Positions 37,108 to 45,715 of a DNA stretch of 64,000 bases are shown in pieces. Each line of letters starts with the position of its first letter. The first letter of the stretch is position 1. Below the pieces are notes generated by a model. It worked only from the letters and a program-made list of their open reading frames with translations, was not told the DNA's origin and did no database searches. The stretch comes from Cristatella mucedo. Lineage: Eukaryota; Bryozoa; Phylactolaemata; Cristatellidae. The stretch lies in the NCBI GenBank assembly GCA_009760855.2, contig WPIO01000077.1:1895001-1959000 (forward strand), in the 5' to 3' direction. Position numbers and translations under genes: made by a program.

Positions 37108-37936
37108 CATTAAAAAAGTGGTGATGTACTTACAGGCAGTTTAAGTATGAATGGGAATTTGATAAAGGATGTAGGTTACCCTATTGATGTTGGAGATGCA
37201 GTAAATAGAAAATATATAGATGCCAATTTTGTTACTAAAGTATCAAGAGGGACTACAGCTGATGGAGATATCAATATGAACAATTATAGGTTAATAGAAC
37301 TAGCAAATCCTGTAAACCCCAGTGATGCTCCAACTAAAGATTATGCCGACAGTAAACTACCTAAGACTGGTGGAACTATTAATGGATCGCTAACTGTAAA
37401 TGGAAATGTGTCTGTTGGAGGACCTCCTACTTCTGATAATGATATTCCAAATAAATCGTATATGGACTCTAACTTCCTTAAACTAACAGATGGAACTCTC
37501 AATGGAAATTTAGATATCAATGGATATTCTATCTTCTTAGAAAACGACCCTGTTAATCCTAACGACGGTGTAAGCTTTAACTATCTAAACAGAATATCTG
37601 ATGGAAATATTACTGTAATATGTTTTAGAGCAACGGTTGATGGGTCTTTAACAACAGAATTATATGGAAAAATAATTAACGGTAGATGGATCTCTACTTT
37701 AGCTGATACTACTATTCCTAGGGGTTTATTTGTTGTTACAACATTGTTCGAATTTACAGCAGGAAAAAGGTATATTACAACCTCTTCCCGAAACGTTAGT
37801 CCCATTACAAGACCAGTTATACGGCGGATATGTACTTGATGCAAATAAAAAGCTTGTTCAATCGTCAACTTGTATATCTGGTTCAAACTTATTTGATAAA
37901 GAATTAAATATCTATGTTTATATAGTGACAACGTAA
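37108..37936 (+). pseudogene. Tail-fibre-like protein 3, best preserved fibre
   Basis: A 230-codon open frame from 37147 carries four shaft repeats: MNGNLIKDVGYPIDVGDAVN, MNNYRLIELANPVNPSDAPT, GSLTVNGNVSVGGPPTSDN and INGYSIFLENDPVNPNDGVS. The head follows (ITVICFRATVDGSLTTEL). One shift near 37790 moves the last 50 codons to the next frame (ending VYIVTT at 37936). Upstream, the same frame already shows SGDVLTGSLS, so the true start is a little before 37147. Confidence 0.72.
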
Positions 37937-37960
37937 AATGCTTAGCAAAGATTATTAGAA

Positions 37961-38922
37961 ATGAATGGAACTCTAAATCTTGGTAAACATGGAATTATAA
38001 ATATTGGTTCTACTATTAGTGAGTTAGATGTTGTAAGTAAAAGCTTTACCGATAATAACTATATTCGAAAAGACTCTGATGATGTTGTAAGAGGGGATTT
38101 ATCTGCTAGGTCAAACAAATATGTAAACAAAAGTTATCCGGTAAATATAAATGATTTATCTACAAAACAGTATCTTGATACAAAGGCGGGAACAGAAGGA
38201 GGACAAGTAATAGACGGAACTCTAGAGGTAGATAGATTAATTGCTAATAATTCTACCGACTGTTCATACACAAGAGAAAGAGCTTATACGTAATTTCTAA
38301 GAACGAATAGAGCGTTCAACCATGAGTCATTAATAGTGGAAGGACAAATAGGAGCAAAAAAGTGTTATTAATTTATCTAACAACACCACTGACACCACCT
38401 TAGCAAAGATATCTGACATTAACTTAAAAAAAACCACTCTACTCAAAGATAACACTAAAAATAAGAGACATCAATAGAATAAATAATGATAATAATATCA
38501 TAGTCAATGATGACACCTATTACAATGTGTATGGAAGAACAGCTGAGAATAAATCGTTTGTTCTAAAATATGATAATATAACTAGAATAAGCTATAGAAC
38601 TATTACATCAACAATGTCAGTAACAGTAGAAAAATTGTCTACAGAATATGATAATATAATTACTAACTGCTATCACAAATTCTACTCACCCAACTTTCTT
38701 CCTTCTAATTTACTTAATATACCTTATTATGGTGTGGAAGGTGATTACATGTTGTTAAGCAATTATATAACAAACCTTGCCATCACTGAAGAAACTAATG
38801 AAAAAATAATAACATTCGATCTTAGTTATCCTGTTCTAAGTTACGCAGGATTTAGAACACCTAGTCCTTCAGATGTTATTGAGATTGGTTTGGTTAAGCA
38901 AGCTAGAATAGTAAATGTTTAG
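37961..38922 (+). pseudogene. Tail-fibre-like protein 4
   Basis: Starts MNGTLNLGKHGIINIGSTIS with repeat spacing as in the others (SARSNKYVNKSYPVNINDLS, TKQYLDTKAG). It decays through several frames at 38290-38520 and finishes in an intact 131-codon part (from 38527) with a new globular sequence ending PSDVIEIGLVKQARIVNV. The intact end meets the next gene tail to tail at 38919. Confidence 0.6.
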
Positions 38923-39308
38923 ATTCCCCAATCCGTGGTCTCTTTAATCAACTCTTCAGGAAGTTCAAAGTCTTTTCCTTGACCTATTTCACTCTTTATT
39001 TGTTTTGTTAATTCTATTTTTTTAGAGTAAGCTTCGGATGTAATTGTATTTATTTTTTCTACTTTTAAGTCTTTTAGAAACTCTTCGAAGAGTGAACCGT
39101 CTCTTACTTTACTAAATATGTTTGCGATCTCTGGTTCGGAGTGATTTACTCTTAGCGCTTTGTATTCAATAACTAGTTTCACAGCGTTTATTAGTGTCGA
39201 TCTAATGTCTTCAATTCTACCCATAGGATATGAACAAATCTTAAAATTTGAAAGCTGCTGACCTTGAACTTCATTAAGGCAATCCTTACTTCTTGTTTCA
39301 ATACCCAT
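38919..39308 (-). CDS. Unknown viral protein, 129 residues
   Basis: Intact frame MGIETRSKDCLNEVQGQQLS..., ending KETTDWGI. Acidic and basic residues alternate, with a helical character and two Cys near the start. The ATG is preceded by TTATAGAA, the viral box. Neighbours on the same strand form a series of small genes downstream of PolB, a typical early-region layout. No family recognised. Confidence 0.55.
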   Translation of the reverse strand: MGIETRSKDCLNEVQGQQLSNFKICSYPMGRIEDIRSTLINAVKLVIEYKALRVNHSEPEIANIFSKVRDGSLFEEFLKDLKVEKINTITSEAYSKKIELTKQIKSEIGQGKDFELPEELIKETTDWGI

Positions 39309-39354
39309 TTCTATAATGCTGTTTATTTTGTTTTAATTAAATTATGCATTCTGA

Positions 39355-39819
39355 TTATGCTTCTAAAGCTGCAGCAGTTGCCTTTTGTCTTGCACTAACA
39401 CCATCAGCTAGATCAGGGAGAACTGCATAACACTCATCTTTAACAATTCCAGAGATGTCTGGTTTAACTCCTGACACACCTGAAATAACCGTTGAGAGTG
39501 GTGGAAGTTGAGATGCAATCCATGTTGTATAGCTAGAGATTTCAGAAGGATCGTCAAGAAGTGCATCGACTTTAGATCTAGCAGTAGATTCAAGATTAGC
39601 TGTTACATCAGTTAAGCCAGCAGTTATAATTTTTTGAGCTTCGATATCACATTCATCGAGATAAAATTTCTTTACAGAATTATTAGTCATAAATGAAATA
39701 TCTGAATCAAGTGTTTGCTGGTCCTATGCAGTCATTCTTGACCTAACAAGATAATCAACGTAAGATTTCAGAAGAGTGGCACTAGAAGCAAGATTGGGAT
39801 CAGTAACATCGGTCTGCAT
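39355..39819 (-). pseudogene. Unknown viral protein with one in-frame TAG
   Basis: The frame begins at 39819 (MQTDVTDPNLASSATLLKSY) and, after a TAG near 39730, runs open from MTNNSVKKFYLDE to the TAA at 39355, in all about 155 codons. Ala/Ser/Thr-rich, low in aromatic residues, predicted helical. The only break is the TAG. Confidence 0.5.
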
Positions 39820-39904
39820 TTCTTACATAAAAAAATAAGAAATTACTTATATGTAAAAGTGATTAGCTTTTGTTTTTAACTCATCAAAGGTGTGATGAAA
39901 CTTA

Positions 39905-40117
39905 TCAAATGCTGTGGTATATTTTTTCTTTCTTTTTCATTTTATCATATTCATCACAAACCTGTAAAAGAATAAATTTTTTTGAATCACTTAGTTTAAA
40001 AATATACTGATGCAGATCTGAAGGAATATAAGGAGTATCATCTTCAAAACCACATACATTTTTTGCAATTCTTACACCATGTTCACAACAAAGAATTCTT
40101 GAAACTTTTTGATCCAT
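39905..40117 (-). CDS. Small cysteine-containing viral protein, copy A
   Basis: Intact 70 codons, MDQKVSRILCCEHGVRIAKN...VCDEYDKMKKKEK. A decayed paralogue follows upstream at 40141-40330 (shared SRILCC, SD..(Q/E)..IF/LF and (V/I)CDE). The start follows ATATAGAAC. Cys pairs might bind zinc; function unknown. Confidence 0.55.
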   Translation of the reverse strand: MDQKVSRILCCEHGVRIAKNVCGFEDDTPYIPSDLHQYIFKLSDSKKFILLQVCDEYDKMKKKEKIYHSI

Positions 40118-40140
40118 GTTCTATATTTAAGGTTTAAAAA

Positions 40141-40330
40141 ATTGTTTAATTCATTTTTTCACGTTCATCACAAATCTGTAATAGTAAAGAAATTTTTTAA
40201 TCATCTAATAAAAAAGACGCTCATAAAAATCTGAAGCAATTTGATCAAAAGTATGAAAACCAAATACAATTTTTGAAACTTCTAAAGCATCATTACAGCA
40301 AAGAATTCTTGAAGTTTTTTCATAAATCTT
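40141..40330 (-). pseudogene. Decayed paralogue of the small cysteine protein, copy B
   Basis: The reading frame shows TSRILCCNDALEVSKIVFGF and later LLLQICDEREKMN, matching copy A at 39905-40117, but it has stops, a shift and no ATG in frame. A tandem duplicate that lost function. Confidence 0.6.
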
Positions 40331-40366
40331 CCCTTTATAAGGTTTAGAACTTTTTGTTTAATTCAA

Positions 40367-40723
40367 TTAATTAATTTGCACACCTTGTTTTGTTTCTGAT
40401 TTCTTTGCAGTAATGATGTTTCTTTCAGATTCAGATTCAGATTCAGATTCAGATTCAGATTCAGATTCAGATTCAGATTCAGATTCAGATTCAGATTCAG
40501 ATTCCGATTCCGATTCCGATTCCGATTCCGATTCCGATTCCGATTCCGATTCCGATTCCGATTCCGATTCCGATTCCGATTCCGATTCCGATTCCGATTC
40601 AGATTCAGATTCAGATTCAGATTCAGATTCAGATTCAGATTCAGATATGTAATCAGGATCTTCGGATTCTGTATCTGATATTGACTCCGTATCTGAAATA
40701 TTTATATCCATAGTCTTCTTCAA
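40367..40723 (-). CDS. Acidic Ser-Glu repeat protein
   Basis: Intact 118 codons: head [20 protein letters not shown], then about 37 Ser-Glu dipeptides, then a basic tail [17 protein letters not shown]. Runs of SE are strong casein-kinase-2 type targets and appear in histone-binding and DNA-mimic proteins. A role as a phosphorylated chaperone or terminal-protein partner is speculative. It could also be a simple-repeat expansion in a short gene. Confidence 0.55.
   Translation of the reverse strand: MKKTMDINISDTESISDTESEDPDYISESESESESESESESESESESESESESESESESESESESESESESESESESESESESESESESESESESESESERNIITAKKSETKQGVQIN
40425..40646. repeat. Hexanucleotide array in three blocks
   Basis: GATTCA units flank a central block of GATTCC units (about 40502-40600) and return to GATTCA. 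On the coding strand all encode Ser-Glu, with the Ser codon changing TCT-TCG-TCT. The block structure indicates nested expansion from one variant unit. Confidence 0.95.
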
Positions 40724-40902
40724 CTTTTAAAACTCTGGATTTTCGTTTTCCATGTTTATAATAATGAAATTATTTTATACATATGTTTTTCTTAATTGGT
40801 TTAGTTTCTTTTTCTTCCACCCATTTTTCTCTTGGTTCTTCCCATTCTTTTCCATTATCAATAAACTTTATTTTACTGATAACGCCTTCTTCTTTTTCGC
40901 GT

Positions 40903-43900
40903 TCAATCTTTCATTAAGGCATTTATACTAGTATTAGAAAAACATTTAATACATTTTCCACCACTCTCTTCTATTCCATAATGACCGTATGCATAACTAC
41001 AACGACCGCAATTTAACCAGTAAAGCTTTGATTCAAATGCTGATAGTGCAACTTTTTCTAACTCATTAGTAAATAGTTCGTGTTTATCTTGAGATATTTT
41101 ATGAAACTTTCTAATTTGACTTTCACTAAACTTTTCATTTGTTTTACCTTTAAAAATGTCTATACTTTCAGATAAACAACTAACAAATGTGTCATGCCCC
41201 ATCGTTTTATTTAAAACTGCTTTTGTCACTCCTTTTGCTGCAGCTTTTCTTTCAGCTTCGACGATGCTTACAGAATATAGCTTCGGTCTTAAAGCACACA
41301 CTTCTGAAATTACTTTTCCTTCTGCTTCATCCTTAAATTTACCAATTGTATCAACATCGAAATAATCAGGCATTGCTTTCATATAATCGTAAAAATTAGC
41401 TGTTTCAATATTCATAATTAAATAGTCAGTGTCAGTATAGATTTAACTAACCTGATTTCCATATTTCTGTTTTATAACATCATAATAAAACTTTTGCATA
41501 TGTAACTTTGATAAATCTAGAATTGCACTACCGATGAATATTGGTTTATTTGATCTTGTTTTCGATTGATTCATTTGAAATATTGTCAAAGATTTTCCAA
41601 AGTCTCTAAAGTTAAACACATTTGGGTCTCTTATTCATTCATTGAATTTCTTTTTTCCTGCTTCATCAATGATACTAACTAAATAAGTTTTAACTCTTTT
41701 TTTCAACATCTTCACAGGTTTTACCGTAAAATGAATTAATTATAAGTTTCCAAAGATGTCTTAAACACTTTTGACTTGAATTTAATGCTTTCATTTCAGC
41801 ACACATTTCAGTATACTGTTTAAGCCATCTAGAATGATTAAACTTAAAAACTTTCTTTACAACACATTCCGTTTGTTAAACAGAATTTTAAATATCTATA
41901 ATGGAGAAGATAATCCTTTTTTGGTTTAAAGTAACACATTAACTTTGGAATATTACTTGCTCCTGATTTGAAATTATTTTGAAAATTTGAATATTCACTA
42001 CAACAAGCAGCTCTGTTAGAAGCACATAATGGATATTCGTTGTGTAAGTCATGATAATACTCTTTAGTTTTTGGATCGTATTCAATATCAACAACAAAGA
42101 AGCAACCAGTATCTGATTCATCTTCTAACTTGAGAATACAATCAATATTCAATCCATCATTTGAAATTTCAACAATGTTTCCTTGTGGGAGAAGTTCCAT
42201 CATTGCAGAAGGGTAAAGACTTGTTGCATCTTGATAAGTTGACCATGTCATTGGTTTATACTTATCATAATTTGAAACTAATGGATTATTTGCTTTAACA
42301 AGTCTACTATTAACCAGACATATTCTTCCACGAATATATTTTGTAAACATGTCATAATTCTCTCTACCAGTCAACAACTCAATCTTTACTCCTGAAAACC
42401 AGAATACTGCATTCCATGAGAAGTTAGGTGTTGTTACAAAGTTTGCAGGATCTAGTTTTAGTTTTGATATCAAACCTTTTCTAAAACTTTCGAAAAAATC
42501 TTCAAGTAATAAGACATCTGTTTAAAGATATAAATTATGATACTCTAACATATTTTTACAATCAAACTCTTTTCAAACAACATTTGCTTTTTTATAACTT
42601 TAATCAGATATACCAGTCATGTAAACACTCGAGTAAAAATCATCTTTACTTGGAAGAGATGAAGTGAAAAACTTCTCAAAAGAATCCATGAACTCGTAAG
42701 GATATTCTCCTTTAGTTGCTAGCATATTAAGGTTTTTATTTGGATAAAGTTAACTTAAAACTTTGTTAGAAATTGGGAAACAATCAATCGTTTTACCCAT
42801 TGTTGATGCAATGAAGTTTAATGAACCAAGCATAAATTGAGCACTATCCTTAAAAACAAAATCCTTGACCCTTAACATCATATACTTCTCAAGATTATTT
42901 GCTATTGGTTATGCTTCAACACTAAAATTTTCAAGAGCTTTAACAATTATGTGTGAGTCATATCCTCTAAAGTTGTGAAATATAACTGGAAGTTGCCATA
43001 TTTTAAAGTTAATTCCAGCTTTTCAGTTGCAAATATGATGAGCAGGGCCTCTATATTTATTTGTTAGATGACTGTGGTTGTGAACTTTTCTCATATCACT
43101 GATTTTTTAATTGAATGGCTCTTTACACATCCAACAGAATAAAGCATTTTCATATTCATCAAATTAACTTTCAGTTAACTCATCCATTTTACTTTCTAAA
43201 TTATGTTCAAGCATTGTACTTCTTAAGAAATCTGATAATTCAAATAATATTCGTAGAAACTTAACCACACAATCAGACCCAACATTATTAAACTTATCAA
43301 AAACTTCCCCCTTCCAATCAATGATAATAAAAGCAGCTGAACATGGTGTGTGTGTTGAAGAATTTTCTTGTTTTTCAATTATACATTCAAAATCAACATA
43401 ACAAACGTATGGGCATGTATTAAGATGTTTGAAAGAATCAAACTTTATTAACTTACTATCACTATTTGGCCCTAAATAAACAGTGCTTCCAGAGTTCATA
43501 CTTTCACATATTTCTAAATGTTCAGTTACTTGTTTTTTATCAAAGAATCTATTTAAGCATCTATGACAATAATACTGCCTTCCTCCAGAGTTTGTTGGTC
43601 TACATAATGAATTAAAATTACTAATCAACATCAAATGTTCTTTTTTGCTTTTAACAACTAGTAAAAGATTTACATGTCAATCTTTTTTCTCATCTGATTT
43701 TTTTACAACTCTTAATCGTGAAACTCTTGATTATTTAAACCCACATGAGTAAACATTGATACTAACATTCATTGCTTTCTCTAATTTATCAATGTATTTA
43801 ACCATTAAAGGCCATTTAATTTCGCTAGGAAGACGAGAGTAGTTATTAACTAATATTGTTTTTAAGTCGTTAATTTACCACTGATTTCTTTTTACTGGAT

Positions 43901-44534
43901 TTAGAGATCTTAAAACACACCTTAGAGCACACAACTCATAATTAAGATTTTTTAAATTAATTATACACTTTTTCTTAACAAGATATTCAGGTGTTTCAAT
44001 GTATGTACCACCACTTAGAGGTATATATTAAGAAATAACAACTGAAAATGAATGATAACCAATAAATAGCCATCCAGATCCAACATTTCATTCTACTAAC
44101 ATCTCAGAATTAGTTCCTAACGAAAGCATTACTTTTTCATATATTGAGTTTGTTGATTCACTATCCATTGTTAACATTGATTTAGATTGTGCTCCTTCCC
44201 TTTCAATGACTCCATTATTAAACATCCTCATATCGAATGATATTTCAAAATGTACTCTAATAAATCTCCATGATATTCAAACTCTGTTGAGTAATTCATT
44301 TGTTTGATATCTAAGAAGCTCTTTAAGCGACTCAAAGTCAGCATATGTTCTTTTTGTTTTATAAGAAAGAGTTAAAGTATTTCCACTAGCAGAAACAACA
44401 GGTTCTATGAAACCAACTTTATTAAGTCTTCCTTTATTTCCAATGTATTTTCTACTTGATGATTTAAAATCATTGTTCATTAACCTTCTAAACTCGAAAG
44501 GGAAAGAATTTATTTGACTTAAACGAGAAGACAT
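40903..44534 (-). pseudogene. Protein-primed family B DNA polymerase (PolB)
   Basis: A continuous but broken frame of about 1,200 codons from ATG 44534 (after CTTATATAGCAA). Order of features: N-terminal region with NVGSGWLF and YIPLSGGTYIETPEYL; a CxxC zinc element (YYCHRCLNRFF); ExoI YVDFECII; ExoII FHNFRGYDSH; ExoIII-type EYHNLYL; LDPANFVTTPNFSW; motif A YQDATSLYPSAM; motif B KLIINSFYGKT; motif C YTDTDYL; and GKFKDEAEGK. This is the Polinton replicative polymerase. Breaks are more than ten stops, plus shifts near 41860 and at the A7 run 41697-41703. Motif A is of DxxSLYPS type. A short reading frame beyond the final TGA (40755-40900) may be a shifted tail. Confidence 0.92.
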
Positions 44535-44546
44535 TTGCTATATAAG
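44535..44546 (-). promoter_or_regulatory. TATATAG start-site box of PolB
   Basis: On the minus strand CTTATATAGCAA lies directly before the PolB ATG, 29 bp inside the right terminal repeat. Confidence 0.45.
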
Positions 44547-44574
44547 GTAAACATATTTAAGCTAATTAGTAAAC

Positions 44575-44632
44575 GATTGAGTTAGTGATGATAGAATCTT
44601 TCCTTTTGCGATATCGGGAATTTTTTCGACAA
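44575..44632 (-). repeat. Viral terminal inverted repeat, right
   Basis: Reverse complement of 21841-21900, with identity highest over 44575-44616. Beyond it come a TG/CG-rich stretch (44636-44715), then a fragment of another element. Confidence 0.85.
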
Positions 44633-44758
44633 CCGACAAGCGTTTGCATGTGTACGTGTTTGTACGTGTGTATGCATGCGTGTGGGTATGTGTACGTGAG
44701 CGTTTACGCGCTTAAATTGAATAATATTTAGTTGCTCTAGCAATTAACTTATTGGAGC
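44633..44758. other. Unassigned spacer with TGTACGTG repeats
   Basis: Contains several imperfect GTGTACGTG/TGTACGTGTG copies between 44646 and 44705. Nothing coding was seen. Confidence 0.5.
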
Positions 44759-44944
44759 TTAATTTTTTTTAGCAAGGCAATCAACTGCAGAACTAATTGG
44801 ACTTATTACTTCAGTGATACCCGCAGGAAGTTCTCTAATCCAAAGTTGTCATTTGTGTTTTTCTTCATGATAACTTATCAGCATTATTGAAACACTGTTA
44901 ACTCCATCTCCAGTTGTTGCTTCAGTTTCCTGAACTCTCTGCAT
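44759..44944 (-). pseudogene. Gene fragment from a second Polinton-like element
   Basis: A 62-codon frame with one TGA contains LWIRELPAGITEVISP and SSAVDCLA. It is the same family as the gene at 25006-25368 (LWLRELAAGN...SAAVDYLAG) but clearly diverged in DNA. It lies outside the right terminal repeat and in the opposite orientation, so it cannot be part of the main element. It is a relic of a related virus inserted at or near the same spot. Confidence 0.65.
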
Positions 44945-45715
44945 TTTACTATTACTTTATGATCTGCAGTTTTGACCCGGCGTGCTTCACGTCGCTATCG
45001 TCGAACTTTTTATAAGTGGTTCAGCGCGAATCAATGACTCGGATTATATCGGAACAATTGATCTCTTGTGATAATCCTCTTGGAAATCTCTTTCTAGACG
45101 GTAATTTATATGTAAACCGAGTCTCACTCCATGGAGCGCTAGCCAGGAGCTCCCGCTAGACACAACCAGAGGCGACGGGCAGCGAGTGCCCAGTGGAAGA
45201 GTGGCACTTGGATCACGAGAGCTGACGTGAGATAATAATAGTAATAATAATATTACGTTAGAACAGAGCACTCAGAAAACGGAAGTATAAGGCGAGAGCT
45301 CACATAGGTATGCCTAAGATACATGGAACGTCGGTATAGGCTAACTGACATTCTTCAAAGACTCAGCTGTATCAATCATTCTCTGCTATCCCTCTAGTGG
45401 CGTTCCTTGCGTGCCGAGTGTGTCGAATGTAGGTAGCACAGACGGGACGCCGTTCAAAGCTTGGACCCTCTTGCAAGGTAATGCGAGGAGCTGGCCTTGA
45501 CCGTAACTGGGCAGCTGACCTACCAGATACGATACACGTACTTGCTGCTTGGCTAGTGGATGTGCACGTATTTAACGGCCATTTCCTAAAAGAAAAACAC
45601 AGGAGCTTCATTTATGTATGACGGTAGAGATTTAGCCTGCAACGGGATGCAAGAAACGAAAATGACATGCAGCAGGACATCCGAGCCAAGGTAAAAGTGA
45701 TGAAACGCCTAGAGG
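44945..45715. other. Inner right-arm sequence without left counterpart
   Basis: From about 45445 to 45715 it resembles arm repeat units (compare 53230-53520 and 56640-56900), so it continues the right arm inward, but it is absent on the left. 44945-45444 contains an (ATT)n-like run at 45232-45252 and no recognised gene. Confidence 0.5.

Larger units (their letters stand above)
21777..44632 (+). mobile_element. Endogenous Polinton/Maverick-type virus, decayed copy
   Basis: A 22.9-kb AT-rich block carries all six Polinton hallmark genes: PolB, RVE integrase, packaging ATPase, adenovirus-type protease, major capsid and minor capsid, with terminal inverted repeats. It is larger than typical 15-20 kb elements because of fibre, nuclease and accessory genes. 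Gene order left to right: unknown(-), PRO(-), Zn(-), ATPase, two structural or unknown genes, minor capsid x3, coiled coil, MCP, YqaJ, fibre, Zn(-), integrase, membrane(-), PLA2(-), HNH, small genes(-), fibres x3, small genes(-), PolB(-). Many in-frame stops and frameshifts show loss of function. Confidence 0.95.

Noticed and set aside
40413-40652. Asp-Ser repeat frame on the plus strand
   Set aside because: Reverse complement of the Ser-Glu gene; the minus frame has a credible head and tail, while the plus frame is almost only repeat.
21960-44534. A fully reassigned code (TAA/TAG as Gln or Glu as well as TGA as Trp)
   Set aside because: TAA also ends nearly all viral genes, expected residues at internal TAA/TAG are mixed (some sites fit Gln or Glu, others Leu, Ile or Lys), and frameshifts are present; decay explains this better. 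Only the TGA/Trp coincidence is kept as a finding.
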